Of a stretch of 48,201 nt of DNA, positions 9,050 through 18,418 are shown one piece after another. The first letter of the stretch is position 1. Every line of letters starts with the position of its first letter. The notes under the pieces were generated by a model, which had not been told where the DNA came from, made no database searches, and worked only from the letters and a program-made list of their open reading frames with translations. This stretch comes from Deltaproteobacteria bacterium. GTDB lineage: Bacteria > Myxococcota_A > UBA9160 > UBA4427. Both the position numbers and the translations under genes were made by a program. The stretch lies in NCBI GenBank assembly GCA_002691205.1, contig NZHD01000069.1, positions 1 to 48,201 on the forward strand. Direction: 5' to 3'.

Positions 9050-10123
9050 TCAAAGAAGGTCTCGAGAGTCAATCTCGTCCGTTCCAGCCGGTAAGACAAT
9101 GAACGTGCCATCTCTCCCCAATGTCACCGGTCCTTCATAGACTTCATCCACCCCCTGAAGAAAAACGGCTTCAAGAGGCGCCAAGAGGAGAGGAGGAACA
9201 ACATGATAATAAAGAAGGTGACCGACCTCTGCGTCGCGCGCTATTTCCGCAGCCTCGACGGGAGTCGCGTGATAGCCCAAGATATCGTCGAGCAGCTTGG
9301 CTCGTCTATCAAAGCCCTGCTCCCGGGACACAGCGGCCATTCGAGCGACGACTTTCGAGTCCAAAGCTTCATGCACCAAAAGGTCCACGCCTTCTGAGTA
9401 ATGCTCCAGATTCGCAGACTTTACAGTATCCCCACTGATCACGATGGAGCGACCTTTGTAATCGAAGCGGTATCCAACGGCTGGCTCCACGGGAAAATGA
9501 TTGACCTTAAACGCACTTACAGTCAAGTCACCTTCCTTCAGAAGAGGGATCAGCTCTCCCTCCTTCGGCTCCACGAAAGGACGGGCCACTCCCCCCGCCC
9601 CGGCCAGCGGGACCACCTCCTCGCCGTGATGCGCGACTCGACTCACTCGAGATGGGCCGTACATGAGGTTAATTCCATCCACAATCGCCTCGACGCCGGC
9701 GGGGCCATAAATCGGCAAAGGAGCATCAGCTCCCCCTCCAGCCCAATGTTGCATCTGGAGCTCACCCAAGCCGTCAATATGATCGGAGTGCAGATGCGTC
9801 AAGAAGACCGCCTCGAGTTCAGAGAGAGGCAACCCGACCTGCTGAATGACTCGCGGAGAGCCCGAGCCTGAGTCCACAACGTAGAAGCGATCCCCTGCAA
9901 TCACCGCTACGCACGGCCCAGACCGATTCGGATCAGGAAGAGGTGACCCCGCACCACATAGCATCAGATGGAGCCCATCGGGCTGTTCCGCGATCAGGTT
10001 CCGCGTCATATTGGTCAAGACGACTCGTGGAAGCATGGCCATCACGAGCTGAGTGCGGAATACGTAACCGATGCACCCTAAAATCAATAAGACGATGACA
10101 CTAAAGCCTATAAACCGTTTCAT
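9050..10123 (-). CDS. RNase Z-like MBL-fold hydrolase with N-terminal membrane anchor
   Basis: The 357-residue protein has an N-terminal hydrophobic segment (FIGFSVIVLLILGCIGYVF) that is a signal anchor or uncleaved signal. A full metallo-beta-lactamase domain of the RNase Z/arylsulfatase-like group follows. The zinc motif is intact as THLHSDHIDGL, and the second aspartate motif reads VISGDTVKS. The distal histidine is in YYHVVPP, and a substrate loop includes GAGSPLPDPNRSG. Because of the anchor it should act in the periplasm, so tRNA processing is unlikely; a small-molecule ester or phosphodiester is more probable. The ATG at 10123 with AAGGGG upstream is a better start than upstream in-frame codons, since it opens directly into the hydrophobic segment. 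Confidence 0.8.
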   Translation of the reverse strand: MKRFIGFSVIVLLILGCIGYVFRTQLVMAMLPRVVLTNMTRNLIAEQPDGLHLMLCGAGSPLPDPNRSGPCVAVIAGDRFYVVDSGSGSPRVIQQVGLPLSELEAVFLTHLHSDHIDGLGELQMQHWAGGGADAPLPIYGPAGVEAIVDGINLMYGPSRVSRVAHHGEEVVPLAGAGGVARPFVEPKEGELIPLLKEGDLTVSAFKVNHFPVEPAVGYRFDYKGRSIVISGDTVKSANLEHYSEGVDLLVHEALDSKVVARMAAVSREQGFDRRAKLLDDILGYHATPVEAAEIARDAEVGHLLYYHVVPPLLLAPLEAVFLQGVDEVYEGPVTLGRDGTFIVLPAGTDEIDSRDLL

Positions 10124-10252
10124 AGGTACCCCTTCTATCGTGGAATCGAGCTCAGTTAAGACCTGAATCCTACAGCAAGCGCACAAGACTCAAAAGCGCG
10201 TCCGAAACGGACGAGCGCACCCCCAGGAAAAATAGCCCTCTTCATCTGCGTG

Positions 10253-11116
10253 CTACTTCAAGGCCGCGATGACGTCATTGCCAAGTTTGTCTAGAGCCTG
10301 AATGGGATTCCCGGGACCGAAAGCAAACAGCGGCACAACCAAGCGAGACACACCAATCTCCTCAAAGGCTTTCACCGAATCCAAACCCATCTGAGGGGTC
10401 CACATGCATGAAATCTCAACGGTGCTGACATCCCGCCCCTCTTCTTCACAGGCTTTGGCAAGTTTCTCAAGATCTTCGCTCAATCGGCCCACCTCAGGCG
10501 TGGGTGCAAACCAGCCCTGGCCATAACGAGCAATTCTTTGAAATGCTTTGCCTTTCGACCCCCCGATAACCACAGGAAACGGATCTTGTTGAGGCAAGGG
10601 ATAGCTTTTGAAGCCCGACCACTGAACGAACTCGCTCTCATGCTCGACCACTCCCTCTGACCACACCTTCCTCATGGCCACGATATAGTCATCAAAGCGA
10701 GCACCCCGGCGACCGAAAGGAACACCCATCGCGTTGAATTCCTCTTCAAGCCACCCGATCCCCACCCCAAGCATAAAGCGCCCCCCCGAAATCACATCCA
10801 GACTGGCGGATTGTTTCGCGAGCAGAAGCGGGCTGACCTGAGGAAGGATATTGACCCCCGTACCGAGTCTAATTTTCTGAGTGTGCGCAGCCACCAGGGT
10901 CAAAGCGATAAGAGGATCTAAAAAAGGCGTTTCAGGCGTCACTCCCATCTTGCCGTCCGCGCTGTAGGGATATTTAGACGCGTACTCAACCGGAACGATG
11001 GCATGCTCAAAAGTCCAAACCGATTCGACACCGATCTCCTCGGCTTTCTGAGCTAGAGCGACAACCGACTCGGCACTCGACGAGCCTACGTTTACAGGAA
11101 TTAGACCAAATTTCAT
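10253..11116 (-). CDS. LLM-class flavin/F420-dependent oxidoreductase
   Basis: The 287-residue protein fits the luciferase-like monooxygenase superfamily, in the actinobacterial-type F420-dependent group (TIGR03619-like). It opens with MKFGLIPVNVG, contains IRLGTGVNILPQVSPLLLAKQSASLDVISGGRFMLG split over two helices, and has the typical GVGIGWLEEEFNAMGV and PFPVVIGGSKGKAF segments. It probably transfers hydride to or from a small substrate using F420 or FMN; which cofactor is used cannot be told from sequence alone. The ATG at 11116 has GGGAGA upstream and matches the family start. The gene stands alone, divergent from the VOC gene 426 bases away. Confidence 0.85.
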   Translation of the reverse strand: MKFGLIPVNVGSSSAESVVALAQKAEEIGVESVWTFEHAIVPVEYASKYPYSADGKMGVTPETPFLDPLIALTLVAAHTQKIRLGTGVNILPQVSPLLLAKQSASLDVISGGRFMLGVGIGWLEEEFNAMGVPFGRRGARFDDYIVAMRKVWSEGVVEHESEFVQWSGFKSYPLPQQDPFPVVIGGSKGKAFQRIARYGQGWFAPTPEVGRLSEDLEKLAKACEEEGRDVSTVEISCMWTPQMGLDSVKAFEEIGVSRLVVPLFAFGPGNPIQALDKLGNDVIAALK

Positions 11117-11542
11117 CACATTCTCCCGTGAGATAGAGGGGGACCTCTGAGGCAAAATGTCCGCTCAGAGACTCCATCCGTAAGCGCGAAATAATGACAC
11201 ATGAAATGCCAAATGACGAACCCCAATTGGAGTCGTCAGAATGCACTATTTTGAGAGGAGCCGGCTGAGCCGTTTTCAACGACCCAGGGGTGATCCCTTA
11301 GCTCCCACGAGAGTTCAAGCTGGGCTCTTCGCGTCCCCGATTCACACACGGGTCTCAAAATTAATCAGAAGCCCCGACTGATCGGTTACCATGCGAGCTT
11401 AGGCAAGCCTTTCTAAAGGCCTACTGCCAAATGTCTCTCAAGGCTCGCCCTTAGAGAAGCACGGGACCCCGATTCGGACTCATCAATATCCATAAGGACT
11501 CGCCACAAAAACGGCGCATCCAAAAACAGTCAGGAGCCGAAG
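11117..11542. other. Divergent non-coding region between LLM oxidoreductase and VOC genes
   Basis: These 426 bases carry no convincing gene. The region must hold the promoters of both flanking genes. The only structure I can point to is a short near-palindrome at 11407-11420, GCCTTT-CT-AAAGGC, with six-base arms and a two-base spacer, which could be a protein-binding site. I see no RNA gene. Confidence 0.4.
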
Positions 11543-12232
11543 ATGACCGCACCCAACGGAATTCACCACATCGCACTCTGCACCGCCGACATTCGCGCGC
11601 AGCTAGACTTTTTCAATGATGTACTGGGGATGAAACTCGTGGGCCTTTTCTGGATGCACGGCGTCGAAGGTGCGTGGCACGCATTCATGACACTCGACGA
11701 TCAATGCTTTGTGTCTTTCGTCCAAACGCCCGAGGTCTCTAAAATAGAAAGGGAGCTTGGGAAGACACATGCGGGTCATCCGGGCGGGGCCGTCTCAGGA
11801 GGAGCCATGCAACATCTCGCTCTCAATGTGGATACGCTCGACGATCTACTCTCCCTGCGCGATCGAATCCGCTCTCGCAACGTTCATGTCTTTGGCCCCA
11901 TGGATCACGGGATGTGCCACTCTATCTACTTCGCAGGCCCCGAAGATCTAACCCTTGAAATCACGACCAACGGCCTTCCCATGGAGCCTGAGCGCTGGAT
12001 CGATCCCGAAGTGGTTGAGGCGGCTCACATCTCGCCCGAAGAGCTCAAGCGATTTTGCGAACCCACCTCTTTCGAACCGCCCGAAACCCCAATCAAACAA
12101 CCTGGTCTTGATGCTTCCCAGCCCCACATGCGGGGTTATCCCGAGAAGCTCTACGAAAAAATGCTCAAAACCCCCGACGAGGTCCTCACCGAGGCCACTC
12201 GAGTCAGTGAGCCGCCCGTATCCAAGGCCTAA
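11543..12232 (+). CDS. VOC (glyoxalase/dioxygenase) family protein
   Basis: The 229-residue protein has the paired beta-alpha-beta-beta-beta modules of the vicinal oxygen chelate superfamily in residues 1-145. Motifs include IHHIALCTADIRAQLDFFNDVLGM at the first module and MQHLALNVDTLDDL at the second. The likely metal ligands are the early His of HHIAL, the His of QHLALN and the Glu of LTLEITTN. Such proteins act as glyoxalases, extradiol dioxygenases, epimerases or resistance enzymes; the substrate is not evident. The C-terminal 80 residues form an extra polar tail not needed for the fold. AGGAG lies six bases before the ATG. The neighbouring GST gene, on the other strand, also suggests handling of electrophiles or aromatics. 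Confidence 0.75.
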   Translation: MTAPNGIHHIALCTADIRAQLDFFNDVLGMKLVGLFWMHGVEGAWHAFMTLDDQCFVSFVQTPEVSKIERELGKTHAGHPGGAVSGGAMQHLALNVDTLDDLLSLRDRIRSRNVHVFGPMDHGMCHSIYFAGPEDLTLEITTNGLPMEPERWIDPEVVEAAHISPEELKRFCEPTSFEPPETPIKQPGLDASQPHMRGYPEKLYEKMLKTPDEVLTEATRVSEPPVSKA

Positions 12233-12299
12233 ACGGGACTCTCCAATCTGAGGCGATCCCCACCCCAAATCGATTTAAAAGCCAAGCGCTCCTCGAAGC

Positions 12300-12914
12300 C
12301 TAACCGGCCTTGACTGAGGCTCGCTCTGAGATCCGCGCATACCATGACGAGACCCACTGAAGGTCTTCACTGAAAGGCTGCCCCACGTTGGCCCCAAATT
12401 CGAGAAACCCATAGAGCAGAATATCAGCCAGTGTGAAACGATCTCCGGCAACAAAGCTCCGCCCAGCACATACACCGTCGAGCCAAGCCAGTTGTTCTTG
12501 CGCCAAAACTTTCAAACCCGAAGCCGCCTCCGGAATCGTACGAATTCGGTCCTTGAACATTGAAAGGCCCTCGCCATACCTAAAGGCGCCGACAATGGGT
12601 TCGCAGATATTGAGATCGATTCGACGCACCCACATTCGCGTTAGCGCCCGCTCTTCGGCCGTTGCCCCCATGAGTGAAGGCTCCGGGTGCAGTTCATCGA
12701 TGTACTCGCAGATCGCGGTGATTTCTGACAAAAATTGCCCATCGTCAAGTTCAAGTGTGGGCAATTGCCCTGCCGGATTTCGCGCAAGATGTGCGGGCTC
12801 TCGATTTTCACCCTTCATTAGGTCTACTTCAACCAACGGCACCTCAAGTCCTTTTTCAAGGAAAAACAGACTTACAACTCGAGGGTTAGGTCCCATACCG
12901 CCATAAAATTTCAT
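12300..12914 (-). CDS. Glutathione S-transferase
   Basis: The 204-residue protein is a cytosolic-type GST. The N-terminal thioredoxin-like domain (1-80) includes the glutathione-binding NPAGQLPTLELDDG with the cis-proline and SEITAICEYIDE. The C-terminal all-helical domain contains FVAGDRFTLADILLYGF, the N-capping box typical of GSTs. It should conjugate or reduce electrophilic substrates with glutathione. The N-terminus KFYGGMGPNPRVV gives no clear catalytic Ser/Cys/Tyr beyond Y4, so the class is uncertain. I chose the ATG at 12914 because the fold begins there; ATG codons further upstream would add an unrelated extension. It is convergent with the VOC gene and divergent from bioA. Confidence 0.85.
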   Translation of the reverse strand: MKFYGGMGPNPRVVSLFFLEKGLEVPLVEVDLMKGENREPAHLARNPAGQLPTLELDDGQFLSEITAICEYIDELHPEPSLMGATAEERALTRMWVRRIDLNICEPIVGAFRYGEGLSMFKDRIRTIPEAASGLKVLAQEQLAWLDGVCAGRSFVAGDRFTLADILLYGFLEFGANVGQPFSEDLQWVSSWYARISERASVKAG

Positions 12915-13027
12915 CGCTCTACATCTCCACATCTTGTTTAAAAACAGGGCCGTCTGACCCGCAGACAAAAGCGTCGCGTATTTAATCGGTTCTCGCCAAC
13001 CGTTTGATTCGCTAGCCTCGGAGTCTC

Positions 13028-14320
13028 ATGAACAAAAAAAACAGCCTCATCAAGCGCGATCAACAACATGTATGGCATCCCTACTCGGCTCCTCAAGCCG
13101 CTCCTTTGTTCGGCGTCCACCGTGCACACGGCGTTCGACTTCAGCTGACTGATGGACGTGAGCTTATCGACGGGATGTCGTCGTGGTGGTCCGCCATTCA
13201 CGGGTATCGAAATCCGCACATAGAAAAAGCCGTTCGCGAACAACTTGAACGAATGCCACACGTGATGTTCGGAGGGCTCACGCACGAACCTGCAGTCAGC
13301 CTTTGCGAAAGGCTCGCAAAGATCAGCCCCGATGGGCTTGAGCGGGTCTTCCTCTCAGACTCGGGCTCCGTCGCTGTGGAAGTCGCCATTAAAATGGCTT
13401 TCCAATATTGGATCGCACGTGGGGAACCCAAGCGAAATCGACTGCTCACGATCAGAGGGGGCTACCACGGAGATACATTCGGAACCATGGCCGTCTGCGA
13501 CCCTGTGAACGGAATGCATGAATTTTTTCAAGACATCCTGACGCAACACTTTTTCGCTCCCCGCCCCGAGTCCCGCTTCGGAGAACAATGCACCGATCAA
13601 CAGTTCTCGGCCTTCACATCCGCCCTGGAAGCCGCACAGGAGAGCCTAGCCGCCGTGATCCTTGAACCCATTGTCCAGGGCGCGGGAGGCATGTGGTTCT
13701 ACTCAGCCGATTTTTTACGTCGCGTTCACGCTCTCTGCCGCGAAAAAAATATTCTTCTCATCTTCGATGAAGTCGCCACGGGCTTCGGTCGAACGGGCAA
13801 AATGTTTGCGGCTCAACATGCGGGAATTGCCCCGGATATCTTATGCGTCGGAAAATCCCTCACCGGAGGAACGCTCACACTTGCGGCCACTCTCTGTACG
13901 AATGAGGTGACGTCTACGATCGCTTCCGTCGAGCCGGGAGCTCTTATGCACGGACCCACTTTTATGGGAAATCCTCTTGCCTGCGCGGCAGCTCATGCCA
14001 GCCTTGACTTGCTTGCAAGAGCCACTTGGCAAGACGAAGTCGCCCATATCGAGAGCGCTCTGCAGGCAGGGCTTGAGCCCTGCAAGTCAATCCCAGGGGT
14101 GAAAGAGGTGCGAGTACTCGGTGCCATCGGCGTGGTCGAACTTGAAAGGCCAGTGGATATGAATCAAGTTCAGCCTGCCTTTGTTGACGAGGGCGTGTGG
14201 ATCCGGCCCTTCGGCCGACTGGTCTATACCATGCCGCCCTTCATCACGAAGCGAGAAGACGTTGACCAGATCTGCACCGCGATCAAAAACGTCCTCCGAA
14301 AACACCACCCGAACAGTTAG
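13028..14320 (+). CDS. bioA: Adenosylmethionine-8-amino-7-oxononanoate aminotransferase
   Basis: The 430-residue PLP enzyme of the class III aminotransferases converts KAPA to DAPA with S-adenosylmethionine in biotin synthesis. BioA hallmarks are present: WHPYS near residue 15, DGMSSWWSAIHGY at 48-60, YHGDTFG at 146-152, FDEVATGFGRTG at 246-257 and the PLP lysine K276 in CVGKSLTGG. Length matches the family (about 430). CGGAG lies four to five bases before the ATG. No other biotin gene (bioB, bioF, bioC, bioD) is in the window, so the pathway is scattered in this genome. The gene is convergent with the TetR gene. Confidence 0.95.
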   Translation: MNKKNSLIKRDQQHVWHPYSAPQAAPLFGVHRAHGVRLQLTDGRELIDGMSSWWSAIHGYRNPHIEKAVREQLERMPHVMFGGLTHEPAVSLCERLAKISPDGLERVFLSDSGSVAVEVAIKMAFQYWIARGEPKRNRLLTIRGGYHGDTFGTMAVCDPVNGMHEFFQDILTQHFFAPRPESRFGEQCTDQQFSAFTSALEAAQESLAAVILEPIVQGAGGMWFYSADFLRRVHALCREKNILLIFDEVATGFGRTGKMFAAQHAGIAPDILCVGKSLTGGTLTLAATLCTNEVTSTIASVEPGALMHGPTFMGNPLACAAAHASLDLLARATWQDEVAHIESALQAGLEPCKSIPGVKEVRVLGAIGVVELERPVDMNQVQPAFVDEGVWIRPFGRLVYTMPPFITKREDVDQICTAIKNVLRKHHPNS

Positions 14321-14332
14321 AACCGATTAGGT

Positions 14333-14360
14333 TCTCAGCTGCTTCTTTTCAGAGCTGAGA
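14333..14360. terminator. Inverted repeat between convergent bioA and TetR genes
   Basis: A perfect eight-base stem TCTCAGCT / AGCTGAGA with a 12-base loop lies 13 bases after the bioA stop. A second hairpin, GAACC-GATTA-GGTTC at 14320-14334, overlaps its left edge. No run of T follows on either strand, so it is at best a weak or Rho-assisted bidirectional terminator. Confidence 0.35.
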
Positions 14361-14400
14361 GCTTCGGGCATCTAATCAAGTCGCCTTTATGCAAGCAGAT

Positions 14401-15072
14401 CTAATCCTCAGCCGAAGGATAGAAAAGCTCCAGCACTGATTCGATGTGAGAAGCCACTAACTCCTCATCGGTGGCGGAGCGATTTGAGATCTGTTCGAAA
14501 GCAGGCCCCACTGCGTAAAGCAGTCCGATTGACCCAATGATCATAAAGAAAATCTGATCGGGACGGCCCACGCGTCCATAGCCACTCTGCTGAGCACCTC
14601 GAATTTCGGCTTCCACGTACTCAAATTGTGGACGAAGATGCGTCTCCACAAACCACCTAAGCCGAGGCGTATCGGCCGTCCCTTCATGCAAGAGGAGCCG
14701 AATAAACTCGGGGCGTTCGACCGTGAATAAAAGAAACTCGCGCAACTGATTCCGACTTTGACTGCGCGGATCGAGCCCCGGACTCATCCTTCGGCGTTCA
14801 ATGAGTCGCTCATTAAAACCGGCATAGATTCGATCGACAGATGCTTTCCAGAGCTGCTCCTTGGTCTTAAAGTGATAAGGCACAGAGGCCAGAGCAACGC
14901 CCGCAGCCCTCACGATTTCACGAGTTGTCGACGCTTTGAACCCGCGAGTCGCAAACATTTCAATCGCGGCCTCGATCAGCCGGTCTCGAGTCTGAATGGA
15001 TCGCCTTTGTCCAGATTCACTGACTGAAGGAGAAGTAGTAGTGTTTGCAACCATCGAATCGTGTTCACCCAA
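14401..15072 (-). CDS. TetR/AcrR-family transcriptional regulator
   Basis: The 223-residue protein has a TetR helix-turn-helix at about residues 28-75 (RDRLIEAAIEMFATRGF, then TTREIVRAAGVALASVPYHFKTKEQLW). The C-terminal helical ligand-binding and dimer domain has unknown specificity. It is divergent from the acyl-CoA ligase gene with 227 bases between, the usual arrangement for a TetR repressor of a catabolic operon, with the ligand likely an acyl-CoA or related metabolite. The first codon is a TTG preceded by GGAGAG; an ATG at 15054 is a possible alternative start that changes only a disordered N-terminus. Confidence 0.85.
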   Translation of the reverse strand: MGEHDSMVANTTTSPSVSESGQRRSIQTRDRLIEAAIEMFATRGFKASTTREIVRAAGVALASVPYHFKTKEQLWKASVDRIYAGFNERLIERRRMSPGLDPRSQSRNQLREFLLFTVERPEFIRLLLHEGTADTPRLRWFVETHLRPQFEYVEAEIRGAQQSGYGRVGRPDQIFFMIIGSIGLLYAVGPAFEQISNRSATDEELVASHIESVLELFYPSAED

Positions 15073-15098
15073 AGAGACTCTCCGTTTTTTTATTTTTT

Positions 15099-15113
15099 CA
15101 ATTCACGAAATTG
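15099..15113. promoter_or_regulatory. Candidate TetR operator (15-base inverted repeat)
   Basis: CAATT-cacga-AATTG is a perfect five-base inverted repeat in an AT-rich stretch about 27 bases upstream of the TetR start. A wider GAGAC/GTCTC pair (15074-15078 and 15113-15117) flanks it. Position fits auto-regulation by the TetR protein, but short repeats arise by chance in AT-rich DNA. Confidence 0.3.
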
Positions 15114-15239
15114 TCTCTCAACCAAGAAGCGATGTACAGGCCTAATTCCTGACAAGACAGCAGGACCCCGCTCAATCTCAAAATAAACAAACGAATCATG
15201 GCGCCGCCCACTCGCCGCGCTCAAGCGACACACTAAAAA

Positions 15240-15268
15240 TTCAAGCGCAGTCACACTGTACATACTAT
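15240..15268 (+). promoter_or_regulatory. Candidate sigma-70-type promoter of the acyl-CoA ligase unit
   Basis: TTCAAG (15240-15245) and TACTAT (15263-15268) are separated by 17 bases. The -10 matches consensus at five of six positions; the -35 is weaker. A start site near 15275 would leave a leader of about 25 bases before the ATG at 15300, which has GGAGGT six bases upstream. Confidence 0.4.
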
Positions 15269-15299
15269 CTTTGAGCAAATCGTCTTTGGAGGTGAGTCA

Positions 15300-16832
15300 A
15301 TGTATCCGTCGGTCCACGCCTTGCGAAGCCCTGACAAACCCGCCTACATCATGGCCGAGTCAGGCGAAACAGTCAGCTACCTACAGCTTGATCGACGCTC
15401 CAATCAAGGTGCACAGCTATTCTCCAAACTGGGGCTTGTCCCAGGCGATCACATTGCTCTATGTATGGAGAACAACGCTCGCTTCTTTGAAATCTGCTGG
15501 GCTGCGCAACGCTCCGGACTCTATTTCACCGCGATTAGTTCCCGTCTGACTGAAAATGAAATCGAATATATTCTCGATGACTGTCAAGCTCAGGTTTTCA
15601 TTACATCGGAAGCCAAACGGGATACGGCCATCGCTCTGGCCCATCGCTGCCCTGGCCTTAAAGCTCGTTACATGGTGGGAGGAACTGAATCAGGCTACGA
15701 ATCCTGGGAAGACACCACTGCTGAAGAGCCATCCAGTCCGATCCCAGAGGAATTCGAAGGTCGCCCCATGCTCTACTCGTCGGGAACGACAGGAAAACCA
15801 AAAGGAGTGAAGCACCCCCTCCCCGGCATCAAGGCCGGCGAGGATCCCACTCAAACCTTGCTCATCACCAAGGCCTACGGCGCGACCGAAGATTCGGTCT
15901 ACCTTTCTCCAGCGCCTCTTTACCACGCCGCGCCGCTGATCTTTACGATGAACTTCCTACGCCTCGGAGCCACCTGCGTCATTATGGAGAACTTCGATGC
16001 ATTAAGATCACTCACACTCATCGAACAATATGGTGTGACCCACAGCCAATGGGTCCCCACCATGTTCGTGCGCATGCTTAAACTCCCTGAGCAAGACCGT
16101 AATCGTCCAGACTTATCGAGCCTAGAGGTTGCGATTCACGCCGCGGCCCCTTGTCCCATTCCCATTAAAGAGAAGATGATCGAATGGTGGGGCCCCGTTA
16201 TCCACGAATACTACGCCGGGACAGAAGGCAACGGTTTCGTGATGATCAACAGTGAAGAGTGGTTGGCCCACAAGGGCAGCGTGGGCCAAGCCACGAATGC
16301 AACGATACACATCCTCGACGATGACGGGCTTGAAGTCGAGGCCGAGGAAACAGGAGGCATCTTCTTCGAAAGCGACATTCAGTACGAATACCACAATGCT
16401 CCAGAAAAGACGGCTTCCGCTCGCAGTCAGCAAGGCTGGACGACACTTGGAGATGTCGGCTATCTCGACAAAGAAGGATGGCTCTACTTGACTGACCGAA
16501 AAGCCCACATGATCATTTCGGGTGGAGTCAACATTTACCCTCAGGAGGCAGAGAACCGCCTGATCACTCACCCACGAGTTCAAGATGTCGCTGTCATTGG
16601 TGTCCCCAACGAGGATTTCGGAGAGGAAGTCAAAGCGGTGGTACAACTGATTAAGGGAGAGCAGGCGAATACCCAGTTGGCCCAAGAGCTCATGGAATAC
16701 TGCCGATCGGAACTGGCCGACATCAAGTGTCCACGGAGTGTCGATTTTCTGGACGAGTTACCTCGACATCCAACTGGAAAATTATACAAACGGCTTCTCA
16801 AAGACAAATACTGGAAAGACATGCCCTCATAA
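15300..16832 (+). CDS. Acyl-CoA synthetase (AMP-dependent ligase, FadD-like)
   Basis: The 510-residue adenylate-forming enzyme activates a carboxylic acid with ATP and joins it to coenzyme A. Motifs are in order. The phosphate loop is YSSGTTGKPKGVKHP near residue 155-169. The acyl-binding and adenylate region is HEYYAGTEGNG near 302. The hinge is LTDRKAHMIISGGVNIYPQE near 396, followed by VAVIGVPNEDFGE. The catalytic lysine lies near the end in PTGKLYKR. The sequence resembles fatty-acid or steroid side-chain ligases rather than acetate ligases. It is the first gene after the candidate promoter and reads in the same direction as the flavoprotein and DUF1214 genes, suggesting a unit that activates and then desaturates a lipophilic acid. 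Confidence 0.9.
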   Translation: MYPSVHALRSPDKPAYIMAESGETVSYLQLDRRSNQGAQLFSKLGLVPGDHIALCMENNARFFEICWAAQRSGLYFTAISSRLTENEIEYILDDCQAQVFITSEAKRDTAIALAHRCPGLKARYMVGGTESGYESWEDTTAEEPSSPIPEEFEGRPMLYSSGTTGKPKGVKHPLPGIKAGEDPTQTLLITKAYGATEDSVYLSPAPLYHAAPLIFTMNFLRLGATCVIMENFDALRSLTLIEQYGVTHSQWVPTMFVRMLKLPEQDRNRPDLSSLEVAIHAAAPCPIPIKEKMIEWWGPVIHEYYAGTEGNGFVMINSEEWLAHKGSVGQATNATIHILDDDGLEVEAEETGGIFFESDIQYEYHNAPEKTASARSQQGWTTLGDVGYLDKEGWLYLTDRKAHMIISGGVNIYPQEAENRLITHPRVQDVAVIGVPNEDFGEEVKAVVQLIKGEQANTQLAQELMEYCRSELADIKCPRSVDFLDELPRHPTGKLYKRLLKDKYWKDMPS

Positions 16833-16905
16833 GTCGAGCTAAGAACTCGGCGTCTGTCATTCGCTCTTTCGCAACGCTTTCATATTGGGAGAAAACCCTC
16901 AACCT

Positions 16906-18339
16906 ATGTCAAGCTTGATACGCGAACCATCAAATCCCATGCACTGGGACGAAGAGGTCGATGTCTTAGTCGTCGGGCTTGGCGCCGCCGGTGCCGCAGC
17001 AGGCCTCGAGGCTTCTGCTCAAGGCGCCAATACGCTCATCCTCGAACGGGCCAGCGGTGGCGGTGGAACTTCGGCTATGTCTGGAGGCGTGATCTATCTC
17101 GGCGGAGGCACGGCGCTACAAAAAGCCTGTGGCTTTGATGACTCTCCTGAAGAGATGTTTAAATACCTCATGGCCTCTACCGGTGACGCTCCCGATGAGA
17201 CCAAGATGCGGATGTACTGTGAAGGCTCCGTCGCGCATTTTGACTGGCTCTGCTCACAGGGCGTTCCCTTCAAGCCGACCTACTACCACGGTACGAGTGG
17301 CGAGCCACCCACCGATGATGGCCTTGTCTGGTCTGGGGCTGAACAGGCTCACCCTTTCAAGGATCTGGCTCGGCCAGCACCTCGCGGCCACGTTCCTCAG
17401 GTCGAACACCAGGGCGGCCCTCTTCTTATGCAAAAGCTCTGCCATGCAGTCAGTCAAAGCCCGGCCCGGGTTGGAACCGACCAAAGATGTATCGCTCTGT
17501 ATCAGTCGAGCGAAGGTGAAGTTTTGGGGGCGGCGGTGGAAAGCTTTGGCAAAGAGCGCCGAATTCGGGCCCATGGAGGGGTCGTCGTGACGACCGGAGG
17601 ATTTGTCCTGAACGATAAAATGTTAAGTCAACATGCCCCTCTCGCTCATCAATGCTCAATGCGAGTCGCTGCAAACGGAGACGATGGAAGCGGAATCCGT
17701 TTAGGAATGGCTGCAGGGGCCGCAACTCTGAATATGAATTCGATTTCAGTCTCGCTGCCCATCACTCAACCCTGGGGTCTCAAGCGAGGTCTTCTGGTCA
17801 ATGCCCAAGGCCAAAGGTTCATTAATGAAGACACCTACTACGGACGTCTGGGAGAAGCCGCCCTCCTGAAGCAAAAAGGCCAGGTCTGGCTCATCGTCGA
17901 CAATGAAATCTTTGAAAAGCCCGAATACATCGAAGAAATTGCTGCGACCGGAGATGACTTTTCTTCTCTCGCACAGGAGCTACGACTGCCGCCGGGGAGC
18001 CTCGAGGCAACACTTGAATACTACAACGAACACGCTGAGAAAGGGCTCGATCCGGTGTTTCACAAGCGCAGCGAATATGTGTCTCCGCTGAAAAACCCAC
18101 CTTTCGGCGCCATCGACTGCACGACGGATAAAGCGTTATACGCCGTCTTTACCCTGGGCGGGCTTCACACAGATACGGAAGGCCACGTCCTCGATCCAGA
18201 GGGAGAGCCCATCCCAGGATTATTTGCAGCCGGCCGGAGTACCTCCGGATTAGCGATCGATGGATACAGCAGCGGCCTCTCGCTGGGCGATGGCACCTTT
18301 TTTGGTCGACGTGCTGGAAGGTCTGCGGCCAAGCGCTGA
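16906..18339 (+). CDS. FAD-dependent dehydrogenase, KstD/fumarate-reductase flavoprotein family
   Basis: The 477-residue flavoprotein has the dinucleotide-binding fingerprint VDVLVVGLGAAGAAAGLEA with a following LILER, then the family segment GGGTSAMSGGVIYLGGG. The C-terminal FAD site reads PGLFAAGRSTSGLAIDGYSSGLSLGDG. This fits the family that includes 3-ketosteroid 1-dehydrogenase and fumarate reductase subunits, which insert or reduce a carbon-carbon double bond. The substrate is not fixed by sequence; the steroid-like group is favoured by the motifs and neighbours. A TTG at 16885 is in frame, but the ATG at 16906 fits the family start better. It follows the ligase gene by 73 bases. Confidence 0.85.
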   Translation: MSSLIREPSNPMHWDEEVDVLVVGLGAAGAAAGLEASAQGANTLILERASGGGGTSAMSGGVIYLGGGTALQKACGFDDSPEEMFKYLMASTGDAPDETKMRMYCEGSVAHFDWLCSQGVPFKPTYYHGTSGEPPTDDGLVWSGAEQAHPFKDLARPAPRGHVPQVEHQGGPLLMQKLCHAVSQSPARVGTDQRCIALYQSSEGEVLGAAVESFGKERRIRAHGGVVVTTGGFVLNDKMLSQHAPLAHQCSMRVAANGDDGSGIRLGMAAGAATLNMNSISVSLPITQPWGLKRGLLVNAQGQRFINEDTYYGRLGEAALLKQKGQVWLIVDNEIFEKPEYIEEIAATGDDFSSLAQELRLPPGSLEATLEYYNEHAEKGLDPVFHKRSEYVSPLKNPPFGAIDCTTDKALYAVFTLGGLHTDTEGHVLDPEGEPIPGLFAAGRSTSGLAIDGYSSGLSLGDGTFFGRRAGRSAAKR

Positions 18340-18418
18340 AACAACCATCCCCTCCTCTATGAGACCCGCGCACAACGACACAATCGGGTATCCTTCCCCG
18401 CCTAATCTCCGCTCATAG